64,000 bases of DNA from the NCBI RefSeq assembly GCF_030386795.1, contig NZ_JANUQM010000015.1, forward strand, positions 124,001 through 188,000. Direction: 5' to 3'. Of the stretch, positions 52,607-60,909 are shown one piece after another. Origin of the DNA: Streptomyces sp. S.PNR 29 (GTDB taxonomy: Bacteria; Actinomycetota; Actinomycetes; Streptomycetales; Streptomycetaceae). A model generated the notes under the pieces. The model made no database searches, was not told the DNA's origin, and saw only the letters and a program-made list of their open reading frames with translations. Position numbers and translations under genes: made by a program. The number at the start of each line of letters is the position of its first letter. The first letter of the stretch is position 1.

Positions 52607-54037
52607 TCATTGGACCACGTCGGTGATGTGGTTGACGCAGACGACCTTGGGCTGGGTCATTTCCTCGAAGGCGAAGCGCACGCCTTCGCGGCCCATGCTG
52701 CCGTACTTGAAGCCGCCGAAGGGCATGGCGTCGAAGCGGTAGTCGGACGAGTCGTTGATCATGACTCCGCCTGCTTCCAGCAGGCGGGCCGCGGTCAGGG
52801 CGCGGTCCAGGCGCGAGGTGAAGATGCCCGCGTGGAGGCTGTAGTCGATGGCGTTGGCCTGCTCGATGGCGTCCTCGAAGGAGGTGAACGGCTGCAGCAC
52901 GACGACCGGGGCGAACACCTCCTCCTGCCAGAGCGAGCAGGTCGCCGGGACGTCTACCAGGACGGTCGGCGTGTACAGGGCGCCGGTGACGTGATTGCCG
53001 CACAGCAGCACGGCGCCCTGGGCCACCGCCGTGTCGACCTTGGCCCGGGTGGCGGCCGCGGCCTGCGGGGTGATCATGGGGCCGACGTCGGTGTGCTCGT
53101 CGAGGGGGTCGCCGACGCGGAGCAGCTTGGTGCGGGCGACGAAGGCGTCGCGGAAGCGCTCGTAGACCTCGGCGGCGATGAGGATCCGCTGGGTGCCGAT
53201 GCAGTTCTGGCCGGCGGCCCAGAACGCACCGGAGACACAGGAGGCGACGGCCTCGTCCAGGTCGGCGTCGTCCATGACGATGACCGGGGCGTTGCCGCCC
53301 AGGTCCATGGCGAGCTTTTTCAGGCCGGCCGTGCGGGAGATGGCCTCGCCGGTGGCGAATCCGCCGGTGAAGGACACCATGCGCACGTCGGGGGCGGCCA
53401 CGATCGCGGCGCCGATGTCGGCATGGCCGTTGACGACGGTGACGATCTCCTCGGGCAGGCCGGCCTCGATGAGGGTGTCGACCAGGCGCAGCGCGGACAG
53501 CGGGGTCAGCGCGGACGGTTTGAGAATGACCGCGTTGCCGCCGGCGATGGCCGGGCCGAGCTTGTGGGCGACCAGGTTGAGGGGATCGTTGAACGGGGTG
53601 ATGGCGGCGATGATGCCCAGCGGTTCGCGGGTGAACCAGCCCTGCCGTTTCTCCGAGCCCTCGTAGGAGTCGAAGGGGATGACCTCGCCGGCGTTGCGCC
53701 GTGCCTCGGCCGCGGACAGCGAGAGGGTGTTGACCGCTCGGGCGACTTCCTTGCGGGCCTGGGTGATGGTCTTGCCGGCCTCGCTGACGATCAGCCGGGC
53801 GAAGGATTCGGTGCGCCGCTCGATCAGGCGGGCGGCGCGTTCCAGGACGGAGGCCCTGGAGGCGCGGGACAGCGCGGCCGCGGTACGGCGCCCGCACCTG
53901 GCCTGCTGCAGGATGCTGCCGGCGGCGCCCGCGTCGACGGTGGGCACCGAGGCGATGACCTCGCCGGTGTAGGGGTTGTGCACGGGCGTGGTGTCGGCGC
54001 CCAATTCGATGCCGGGGGGCACGGCGGTGTCAGACAC
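52607..54037 (-). CDS. Aldehyde dehydrogenase with Glu-to-Asp change at the general base
   Basis: The 476-residue enzyme is an NAD(P)-dependent aldehyde dehydrogenase. It keeps the oxyanion Asn150 (ITPFNDPLN), Lys173 (ILKPSALTP), the nucleophile Cys279 (GQNCIGTQR) and a C-terminal EEVFAPVVVL, but the general base position, normally Glu in L-E-L-G-G, is Asp245 (AMDLGGNAP), 34 residues before Cys. The length and motifs fit the semialdehyde dehydrogenase groups. Start GTG 54037 is preceded by CAGGAGAC and overlaps the end of the homoserine dehydrogenase gene by eight bases, so both are translated together. A reasonable substrate is aspartate semialdehyde from the partner enzyme; this is inferred from context. 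Confidence 0.87.
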   Translation of the reverse strand: MSDTAVPPGIELGADTTPVHNPYTGEVIASVPTVDAGAAGSILQQARCGRRTAAALSRASRASVLERAARLIERRTESFARLIVSEAGKTITQARKEVARAVNTLSLSAAEARRNAGEVIPFDSYEGSEKRQGWFTREPLGIIAAITPFNDPLNLVAHKLGPAIAGGNAVILKPSALTPLSALRLVDTLIEAGLPEEIVTVVNGHADIGAAIVAAPDVRMVSFTGGFATGEAISRTAGLKKLAMDLGGNAPVIVMDDADLDEAVASCVSGAFWAAGQNCIGTQRILIAAEVYERFRDAFVARTKLLRVGDPLDEHTDVGPMITPQAAAATRAKVDTAVAQGAVLLCGNHVTGALYTPTVLVDVPATCSLWQEEVFAPVVVLQPFTSFEDAIEQANAIDYSLHAGIFTSRLDRALTAARLLEAGGVMINDSSDYRFDAMPFGGFKYGSMGREGVRFAFEEMTQPKVVCVNHITDVVQ

Positions 54038-55118
54038 GGTGAGTCTCCTGGAGAACCGGGCGGGTGGGGGCGGTGTCGTCGTCCGCGTGGCGCTGGTGGA
54101 TGGCGATGATGTCCGACAGCAGGGCGTAGGCGGTCTCGATGCGCCCGGCGCCCGGCCCGCAGACCGTGACGGTGCCCAGGAGGTCGGTGTGGAAGGCGAC
54201 CGCGTTGACGGGACCGGAGATCCCCGCCAGCGGGTGATCGGCGGGCAGGGCGAGCGGGGCGACGCGGGCATCGACGCTGCCGTCCTCGTGGCGGGTGGCG
54301 GAGCCGACCAGCTTCCAGCGCAGCCCCTTCGAGGCGGCGTCCCGTACCTCGTGGGGGGTGATCGCCAAGATGCCCTCGCAGAAGACGTCCTCGCGGCGCA
54401 GGTCTCCGCCGAGGACCTCGTTGGCCAGAATCATGACCTTGAGCTGGACGTCGTGGCCCTCGATGTCCGCGGTGGGATCGGCTTCGGCGTACCCGAGTTC
54501 CTGGGCTTCGGCGATGGCCGCCGACAGCTCGATGCCCTCTTCGAGGCGGCCGAGGATGTAGTTAGAGGTGCCGTTCATGATGCCCTGGACGCCGGTGATC
54601 TCCAGGCCGCCGAACAGGCGCTCGGCGGTGCGCAGGATGGGGGTGCCGCTGAGTACCGAGCCCTCGAACTCGAAGCCGACACCGCGCTCGGCAGCCAGCC
54701 GCTTCAGTGCACGGCCGGCGAGTGCGACCGGTCCCTTGTTGGTGGTGCACACGTGCTTGCCCGATTCCAGGGCCCAGCGCACATGGGAGAGGGCGGGTTC
54801 GCCGTCGGTGGGGTTGGTGAACGTCGCCTCCACGAGGATGTCGGCCGGGACCTCGCGGATCACCCACTCGTTGCGCGGATCAGCGCTGCCGCCGGCAAGG
54901 CCCGCGAAGCTGAGCTCCCCGGGATCGGCCGCCAGCAGCGGCGCCAGATCGATACCGTCGGTGTCCACCAGGGAACCGGCCCGCAGATCGGTGATCGCCA
55001 CCACCCGCAGGGCGAAGCCCAGCTCCCTGGCCAGGCGGTCCCCTCGTTGGGATATCAGCTCGGCGAGCGCGCGATTGACGCCTCCGAACCCGATGAGGGC
55101 GAGATCGTATCGGCCCAT
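54030..55118 (-). CDS. Homoserine dehydrogenase family protein
   Basis: The 362-residue protein has the NAD(P)-binding start LALIGFGGVNRALAEL and the segment GKHVCTTNKGPVALAG with the catalytic Lys. GIMNGTSNYILGRLEEG and AQELGYAEADPTADIEGHD are homoserine dehydrogenase signatures, including the acidic residues for homoserine binding. No ACT domain is present, so it is a short, unregulated form. It interconverts homoserine and aspartate semialdehyde. The ATG follows GAAGGAGCG. Its 3' end overlaps the aldehyde dehydrogenase gene; this pairing, not one with thrB/thrC, suggests use in the catabolic direction toward aspartate. Confidence 0.88.
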   Translation of the reverse strand: MGRYDLALIGFGGVNRALAELISQRGDRLARELGFALRVVAITDLRAGSLVDTDGIDLAPLLAADPGELSFAGLAGGSADPRNEWVIREVPADILVEATFTNPTDGEPALSHVRWALESGKHVCTTNKGPVALAGRALKRLAAERGVGFEFEGSVLSGTPILRTAERLFGGLEITGVQGIMNGTSNYILGRLEEGIELSAAIAEAQELGYAEADPTADIEGHDVQLKVMILANEVLGGDLRREDVFCEGILAITPHEVRDAASKGLRWKLVGSATRHEDGSVDARVAPLALPADHPLAGISGPVNAVAFHTDLLGTVTVCGPGAGRIETAYALLSDIIAIHQRHADDDTAPTRPVLQETHRV

Positions 55119-55397
55119 GAGATCGCTCCTTCACAGTCCGCCGCCTTCACGGTGCGGCTGCTCAGAGCCTCGCTTCCCTGCCTGTCACCTCCTCCATGTC
55201 ACAACGGCCATGGCACATGCCGATCTGCCGTGTCCCCGGGCGATTCGCCCACCCCACCTCCTGCGACACCGCAGACGCTTCGGCACGGACGCAGTGCGCC
55301 CGCCGCGTTGGCGTCGCCGACTCGCTTGGCCGTCGGTCGGCTTGTACGAGATCCCCGGTCCGCTCTTCGGACCCGCCGCAGGAGGGCAGTGCAGTGG

Positions 55398-55989
55398 TCA
55401 GGACTCCGTGCTCAGGCCGAGAGCCTCGGCCAGTTCGTCGAGGCATTGTTCGAAGAGCGGTCCCATGTCGGCCCGGACGAAGTCCATCTGGTGGAGGACT
55501 TCCAGACACAGCAGCCCGTAGAGCGTGGTCCAGCTGGTCACGTACACGTACACCGCCTCGGGCGGCAGGCGCCCGTCGACCAGGCGTGAGTAGGCGCGCA
55601 GTTGCTCGCGCAGGGAGGCGGGCAGCTCGTCCAGGTCCGGCACCGGGAACGGCTGGGTGTTCCACAACTCGATGAGCATGTCGAGCAGGACGTACGCGAA
55701 GCGCAGACCGGCCTGGAAGCGGGCCGAGCCGGGCTGGTGCTGCGCACCGCTCATGGGACTCGCGAAGATCCACTCGAACTCGGCGGGATGGGGCACGGCC
55801 CATGTGCGCATCGCGCGGCAGGCGGCCAGGAGCCGCTCCGCGAGCGGGGCGTCGGGCGTCCCGGCTGGCGTAGTAGTGGTACAGCGAAGGGCCGCTCATA
55901 CCCATCTCGCGTGCTACCGCGTTGATCGTGACCGCCGTCGACCCCTTGGTGACCAGGAGCGTCCGGGCGGTCTGGTGGATCTCTCTCAC
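55398..55989 (-). pseudogene. TetR family regulator pseudogene
   Basis: The N-terminal HTH lies in one frame (ARTLLVTKGSTAVTINAVAREMGMSGPSLYHYYASRD). The ligand domain lies in another, from LAERLLAACRAMRTWAVPHPAEFEW to LSTES. A frameshift with loss of about 20-25 residues occurs near 55860, in the region after the HYYASRD motif. The 414-base downstream frame could still be translated from an internal ATG but would have no DNA-binding domain. The gene is probably dead. 55119-55397 shows no gene. Confidence 0.65.
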
Positions 55990-56520
55990 TGCACTTCATG
56001 CTCGGCATGACCCTGAGCGTGACGTTCACCTGCCTTGGCGCGGCCGCCCGCCGCTGGGCTCACATCCGGCTCTCCCGGGCAGACACGACCGGTTACCGGG
56101 AGGCAACACGGCCTGCTCGGCTCTCCGCACCCCCGGGTGTCTGACACCCGTCCACCTTCCACCTCCCCGACGACACCGAGAGATCTTCGGCCCGAAGAGC
56201 CCGTTGGTCCTGCCTCCTTGGAGCGCACTTGAGCACCGAGTCCATCACACAAACGCCTCCGCGCGGCATGCGCAAGGTCTTTCCTGACCACTGGTCGTTC
56301 ATGCTGGGCGAGGTCTGCCTCTCGCGATCCCGACCGCGAGGGGGCATGATCGCCCACCGGAGTCCGGTGCCGGGCCCGCGCCCGAATGCGGCGGCTGCAT
56401 CGACGCTCCTGAGTGTCACCTGCACACTCGCCGCAGCAAACAAGCCATTCCCCTGACGAGTTAACCCGGTGTTTCAGGAGTGGTGGTCGATCACTGCCGA
56501 TGAGCCGCTAGGATCACGGC
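55990..56520. other. Intergenic region without recognised gene
   Basis: No supported coding sequence was found in these 531 bases. A short hairpin (CGGGTGT, loop, ACACCCG) lies at about 56135-56151. Other open frames lack family features and starts. Confidence 0.4.
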
Positions 56521-56979
56521 ATGGTTACGGCTTGGTCGCTCTGGCGCACAGTCAGGACCCGCCCCGGTGCGGGTCCGTTGCTGCGCCTGCCGGCCTTGGT
56601 CGTGCTGCTGTTCGGGATCCTCGTCACACACGGCGCGCATGTCGACAGTGTCAAAGGGCACATCTCGACCAGCGCAACGGCACCTGCGGCTTTCTCGGGC
56701 GACGAGGTTCGCCATCCAGCCGTCGGACCTGCGCCGTTGTTCGCCGCGGAACCGGGCGATCACCACGGTGGTCATGATGCGTCACATCCTGGCGAGCATT
56801 GCGCATCCGGTCAGCCACAGCAGGGTCCGGGCCTGACATCGCCCTGCTTTGCAGCGTCGGTTCGCGAATCAGCCAGTGCCGACGACGCCTCGGCCGTGCG
56901 AGCGTCTGTCGCTCGTAGCCCCATGGACGGTGCCCCACCCGCGGCCCTGAGAGCAGCCTCCGTGGTGCAGCAGGTCTAG
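56521..56979 (+). CDS. Small membrane/exported protein (DUF6153-like)
   Basis: The 152-residue product has one N-terminal membrane segment (LRLPALVVLLFGILVTHGAH, about residues 20-40). It continues with an outside part that contains a His cluster (GDHHGGHDASHPGEHC) and a second cysteine (TSPCFAA). This layout, a membrane anchor followed by a His/Cys patch, is seen in actinobacterial DUF6153 proteins, to which it is tentatively compared. Metal binding is a reasonable guess from His and Cys. A good ribosome site was not identified. A second His-rich membrane protein follows downstream. Confidence 0.65.
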   Translation: MVTAWSLWRTVRTRPGAGPLLRLPALVVLLFGILVTHGAHVDSVKGHISTSATAPAAFSGDEVRHPAVGPAPLFAAEPGDHHGGHDASHPGEHCASGQPQQGPGLTSPCFAASVRESASADDASAVRASVARSPMDGAPPAALRAASVVQQV

Positions 56980-57157
56980 AAGTACGGAGTCCTCCAGCCG
57001 GCCTGCCGGTAGTCACCGGCTCGGCTGATACCGCGCGACGAGCGTCGTGTCCCGTGCTGATGATGGGTCGTCACGTTCGTCGATGCCGTCCTGCCCCCAC
57101 CCATGCCTGCGCCTTGCTCCGGCTCCGTCGGAGACGTGGCAGCAGCGCGGAGGACCT

Positions 57158-57610
57158 GTGCCGACACATTCCCGTATGCCTGCGCATGCCAGATCGGCCC
57201 CATGCGGCTCATCAAGGCGGCGCCGACTTGTCTCGGCGATCCGCGGCGCCCTGCTGATGGCGCTCATGCTGTGCGCCGTCATTCATGGCCTGTCCGAGGA
57301 GACGCACGGGCCGGTGTCCGTCCCTGCCGCTTCGTCGGCGATGGCCGTGGGCGGGGAGCCCCACGAGCCCCATAAGCAGCCCCATGAGCCCCACGGTCCT
57401 CACCGGGCCGAGGAGTGCACGGCGGACGTGATCGTCCGTGCAGGGGCCCAGTCGGTGGAGGATCTTGCCCTCGGCGCGATGGCCGTGGTCGTACTCATCG
57501 CCGTGTCCCTTGTGCTGGGGAGACCCCTCGTACGGCAAGAATCCCGCAGACGTCGCCGCGCACGCACCGGCCGTGTGGCGCTCGTCCGTACGTCGCGGTG
57601 GCGGATCTAG
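57158..57610 (+). CDS. Small two-pass membrane protein with PHxxPH metal-binding-like loop
   Basis: The predicted 150-residue protein has membrane helices at about residues 26-44 (SAIRGALLMALMLCAVIHG) and 104-121 (LALGAMAVVVLIAVSLVLG). The loop between them carries GEPHEPHKQPHEPHGPHRAEEC, five histidines (69, 72, 76, 79, 82) spaced three or four apart plus Cys87, a likely metal-binding patch outside the cell. The C-terminus is strongly basic. The GTG at 57158 was chosen because GCGGAGGACC precedes it; the frame continues further upstream without features. No family was recognised. It precedes a cysteine-synthase-like gene by about 140 bases. Confidence 0.65.
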   Translation: MPTHSRMPAHARSAPCGSSRRRRLVSAIRGALLMALMLCAVIHGLSEETHGPVSVPAASSAMAVGGEPHEPHKQPHEPHGPHRAEECTADVIVRAGAQSVEDLALGAMAVVVLIAVSLVLGRPLVRQESRRRRRARTGRVALVRTSRWRI

Positions 57611-57749
57611 ACCACTCGCTCGCAGCCGACCGATCTCACGGCTGCCGCGCGCCAATGCCCGAAACGCGGACCCAAGGTCCGTCCTGTCGACGTGGCGCGC
57701 GAGATGAACCCTCACCGTGCATTCATCGAGCGAGAGTGAAAACACAGAC

Positions 57750-58892
57750 ATGCAGTCATTGACCAAGGCGGCGGTCAACTCGGGCCAGTCGGCCCTGTCC
57801 GGGCTGGTGGGCAACACCCCGCTGCTTCGGGTGTCGGAGCCGCTGGCCCCGGCCGGACATGGCTTCTGGGCGAAACTCGAAGGGTTCAACCCCGGCGGCA
57901 TCAAGGACCGTCCGGGGCTGCACATGGTGGAGCGGGCCCGGGCCCGTGGCGACCTGCGGCCCGGCGGGCGGATCATCGAGTCCACCAGCGGGACCCTGGG
58001 ACTGGGGCTGGCGCTGGCCGGGATGGTGTACGGCCACCCGGTCACCCTGGTCACCGATCCGGGGCTGGAGTTGTCCATGACCCGGCTGCTGACCGCGTAC
58101 GGCGCTCGCGTCAACGTCGTCTCCGAGCCCCATCCCACGGGCGGCTGGCAGCAGGCCCGCCGCGACCGGGTGCAGCGGCTGCTGGAGCAGCACCCCGGCT
58201 CCTGGTGCCCGGACCAGTACAACAACCCCGACAACGTCGCCGCTTACACCCCGCTGGCTCTCGAACTCGCAGCCGAGATGGGCCATATCGACGTGCTGGT
58301 GTGCAGCGTCGGCACCGGCGGCCACTCGGCCGGTGTCTCACGGGTGCTGCGGCAGCTCTACCCGGAGCTGACCGTGGTCGGCGTGGACACGACCGGCTCG
58401 ACGATCTTCGGCCAGCCCGCGCGGCCCCGGCTGATGCGCGGCCTCGGCTCCAGCATCTACCCCCGCAACGTCGCCTACGAGCAGTTCTCCGAGGTGCACT
58501 GGGTCGCCCCGCACGAGGCCGTGTGGACCTGCCGCCAACTGGCTGCCTCCCACTACGCCACCGGCGGGTGGAGTGTCGGCGCGGTCGCGCTGGTGGCCGG
58601 CTGGCTGGCCCGGACGATGCCCGCGGACGCACGGATCGTCGCGGTCTTCCCCGACGGCCCGCAGCGTTACTTGGGGACGGTGTACGACGACGACTACTGC
58701 GCCGCCCACGGCCTGCTGGACTCGCCTCCGGCGCCCGAACCGGAGCTGATCGGCCGCCTGGACGAAAAGGAGGTCACCCGCTGGACCCGGTGCACCACCG
58801 TGGTCGACCCCCTCACTCTGCACGACACGGAGCAACACGTCGCCGAGGACGTTCCCGCCGTCGAGTCCGACCCCGCTGAGGAGGACCGGTGA
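57750..58892 (+). CDS. PLP-dependent cysteine-synthase-family enzyme
   Basis: The 380-residue protein belongs to the beta-family of PLP enzymes. It reads LVGNTPLLRVSE at 19-30, then FNPGGIKDRP with Schiff-base Lys52, the substrate loop ESTSGTLGLGLA (78 onward) and the phosphate-binding GTGGHSAG. The GGIKDR form and a C-terminal extension of about 60 residues set it apart from housekeeping cysteine synthases. Relatives include SbnA, which makes a siderophore precursor, and cystathionine-type synthases. It probably joins O-activated serine with a nucleophile. The start may be GTG 57717 instead. Its stop overlaps the MFS gene by four bases (GTGA), so product and exporter are coupled. Confidence 0.85.
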   Translation: MQSLTKAAVNSGQSALSGLVGNTPLLRVSEPLAPAGHGFWAKLEGFNPGGIKDRPGLHMVERARARGDLRPGGRIIESTSGTLGLGLALAGMVYGHPVTLVTDPGLELSMTRLLTAYGARVNVVSEPHPTGGWQQARRDRVQRLLEQHPGSWCPDQYNNPDNVAAYTPLALELAAEMGHIDVLVCSVGTGGHSAGVSRVLRQLYPELTVVGVDTTGSTIFGQPARPRLMRGLGSSIYPRNVAYEQFSEVHWVAPHEAVWTCRQLAASHYATGGWSVGAVALVAGWLARTMPADARIVAVFPDGPQRYLGTVYDDDYCAAHGLLDSPPAPEPELIGRLDEKEVTRWTRCTTVVDPLTLHDTEQHVAEDVPAVESDPAEEDR

Positions 58893-60187
58893 AGGGGCTG
58901 TTCATCCAGGTTCGGTCGTACGAACGCAGTGTCCAGCTGTTGATGGTGAACCAGTTCACCATCAACCTCGGCTTCTACATGCTGATGCCCTATCTGGCCG
59001 CTCACCTGTCCGGGACGCTCGGGCTGGCCGGCTGGATCGTGGGACTCGTCCTCGGTGTACGGAACTTCAGCCAGCAGGGCATGTTCCTGGTCGGCGGCAC
59101 GCTCGCCGACCGGCTCGGCTACAAGCCCATGATCATCGCCGGATGCGTGCTGCGCACCCTCGGCTTCGCCACGCTGGGACTCGTGGACTCCCTGCCCGCA
59201 CTGCTCGCCGCCTCCGCGGCCACAGGGCTGGCCGGGGCGCTGTTCAACCCGGCCGTACGCGCGTACCTCGCGGCCGACGCGGGGGAGCGCAGGGTCGAGG
59301 CGTTCGCCCTGTTCAACGTGTTCTACCAGGCCGGGATCCTGCTGGGCCCGCTGGTGGGCATGGTGCTGACCGGGGTGGACTTCCGCGTCACCTGCCTGGT
59401 GGCGGCCGCGATCTTCGCGCTGCTGAGCGTCGTACAGATCCGCGCACTGCCCGCCCGGCGCGCCGACGCCAAGCGGCAGGACGGCGACGGCGGTCAGGGA
59501 GTGCTCGCCCAGTGGCGCGGCATCCTCGCCAACCGGCCGTTCCTGCTCTTCTCCGTTGCCATGATCGGCTCGTACGTCCTGTCCTTCCAGGTCTACCTGG
59601 CGCTGCCCCTGGAGGTGCGCCGGCTCGGCGGCGACGGGGAGTCCGGCACGGCGGCGGTGGCGGTACTCTTCGCCGTGTCCGGGCTGAGCACGATCCTCGG
59701 CCAGACGCGGGTGACGGCCTGGTGCAAGGCGCGGTACGAGCCCGGGCAGGCGCTCGTGCGCGGGCTGGCGGCCATGGGCCTGGCCTTCGTGCCTCTGCTG
59801 GCGGCCACCGCCGTACCCGTACCGGAGTCCCGGATCGGGCTGTGGCTGCTCGCGGCCGTGCCGCCGACGCTCGCCGCGCTGCTGCTGGCCGTCGGCACGA
59901 TGATCGCCTACCCGTTTGAAATGGACACCATCGTCCGCCTCTCCGGCGACCGTCTCGTCGCCACCCACTACGGGCTGTACAACACGATCTGCGGCATCGG
60001 TATCACCGTCGGGAACCTGGGCACGGGCGTCGCGCTCGACGCCGCCCGCGCGGCAGGGATGCCCGCGTTGCCGTGGATCACGCTGGTCGCGCTCGGCCTG
60101 GCGTGCGCGGCAGCCCTGTACGGCCTGCATCGCACCGGCCGACTGGCGGCGCCGTCTGCTTCCGAGGCGCTTCCCGCCGCCGTCTGA
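58889..60187 (+). CDS. MFS efflux transporter coupled to the PLP enzyme
   Basis: The 432-residue protein has twelve membrane helices. The conserved MFS motif A (GGTLADRLGYKPM, residues about 71-83) follows the second helix, and the second half mirrors the first. It resembles drug/small-molecule efflux carriers of the MdtH/YttB kind. GTG at 58889 overlaps the stop of the PLP gene, so the two are made in fixed ratio. Export of the enzyme's product, or of a metal complex with it, is a sensible reading of the arrangement with the two His-containing membrane proteins upstream. A 15-bp terminator hairpin follows the gene. Confidence 0.88.
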   Translation: MKGLFIQVRSYERSVQLLMVNQFTINLGFYMLMPYLAAHLSGTLGLAGWIVGLVLGVRNFSQQGMFLVGGTLADRLGYKPMIIAGCVLRTLGFATLGLVDSLPALLAASAATGLAGALFNPAVRAYLAADAGERRVEAFALFNVFYQAGILLGPLVGMVLTGVDFRVTCLVAAAIFALLSVVQIRALPARRADAKRQDGDGGQGVLAQWRGILANRPFLLFSVAMIGSYVLSFQVYLALPLEVRRLGGDGESGTAAVAVLFAVSGLSTILGQTRVTAWCKARYEPGQALVRGLAAMGLAFVPLLAATAVPVPESRIGLWLLAAVPPTLAALLLAVGTMIAYPFEMDTIVRLSGDRLVATHYGLYNTICGIGITVGNLGTGVALDAARAAGMPALPWITLVALGLACAAALYGLHRTGRLAAPSASEALPAAV

Positions 60188-60213
60188 CCCACCGGCTCAC
60201 CGGCCCTCTGGCG

Positions 60214-60247
60214 CAGGGGTGGGGCACCACACGGTGCCCCACCCCTG
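60214..60247 (+). terminator. Strong hairpin after the MFS gene
   Basis: A perfect 15-bp stem (CAGGGGTGGGGCACC with GGTGCCCCACCCCTG) with a 4-nt loop (ACAC) lies 26 bases after the MFS stop codon. It separates the PLP/MFS unit from the nuo operon. Confidence 0.85.
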
Positions 60248-60432
60248 CTGGGCCCTGCCCTTCCGGGCGGAGCGCTACGACGTGGGCCGCGGCCTGGAGA
60301 AGGGCCGCGGACGCGAGCCTGACGAACGGATGACCGGCGGACCGGCGCAGCGGTTCCGTCCGCCGGTTCACTGGCTCTCGCCGCCGACGAGCTCGTAGCC
60401 GGCCTCGTCGACCGCGGCGGCGGTGGCTCCTC

Positions 60433-60455
60433 ATCCACTAATGTCCTTAGTGGAT
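60433..60455. promoter_or_regulatory. Perfect operator-like palindrome upstream of the nuo operon
   Basis: Nine-base arms ATCCACTAA and TTAGTGGAT flank TGTCC, 104 bases before nuoA. The AT-rich perfect inverted repeat stands out from its GC-rich surroundings and is of the size bound by MarR-type dimers. No regulator gene is adjacent. The rest of 60188-60558 has no gene. Confidence 0.6.
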
Positions 60456-60558
60456 GCTTTGTTCGCCTCACCCAGTGCCATGGGCCGCGCCTGCACGGCC
60501 CGAACCAGCCGATCGCGCAACATAAGCGGTACGACGCCGAAGACGGAGGTCGGGCGGG

Positions 60559-60909
60559 ATGAACGCATGGCTGCCGATGCTGGTCCTTCTCGGCGTGGTA
60601 GGGGCAGGTCTGGCTGCTCTGTATGGACTGGGGCTCTGGCTCGCGGCAGCGCGGACTCCCCTCGAAACGGGTCCTTTCGCCGGGGGCCTCAAGCCGGGTG
60701 AGCACGCTGTGTCCCGGTTTCATGTGCGCTGGTACGCGGTCACCATGATTTTTCTGGCCTTCGACATGGAGATGCTGTTCATGTACCCGTGGGTGAAGGT
60801 CGTTTCCGAGGTGGGCACCACGGCCGTCGTGGAGATGTTTCTCTTCCTGGGCATCCTGTTCGCGGCGGTGGCCTACGCCTGGCGTGAGGGGGCCCTGAGG
60901 TGGACCTGA
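60559..60909 (+). CDS. nuoA: NADH-quinone oxidoreductase subunit A (complex I-like)
   Basis: The 116-residue subunit has three membrane helices and the NuoA signatures R-F-H-V-R-W-Y, FLAFDMEMLFMYPW and a GILFAAVAYAWREGAL third helix. NuoA sits in the membrane arm near the quinone channel; the acidic FDME loop is conserved. It begins an operon with tightly overlapping genes (nuoA, NuoB/D-like fusion, nuoH, nuoJ, nuoK). Unlike standard nuoA-N operons, separate nuoB, C, D, E, F, G and I genes do not follow, so this is the smaller, second type of nuo cluster. It overlaps the next gene by 10 bases. ATG 60559 follows AGGTCGGGCGGG. Confidence 0.9.
   Translation: MNAWLPMLVLLGVVGAGLAALYGLGLWLAAARTPLETGPFAGGLKPGEHAVSRFHVRWYAVTMIFLAFDMEMLFMYPWVKVVSEVGTTAVVEMFLFLGILFAAVAYAWREGALRWT

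Noticed and set aside
60250..60425. Possible C-terminal tail on the minus strand (DEAGYELVGGESQ)
   Set aside because: An in-frame stop lies just upstream and no start exists, so it cannot be supported as a gene.
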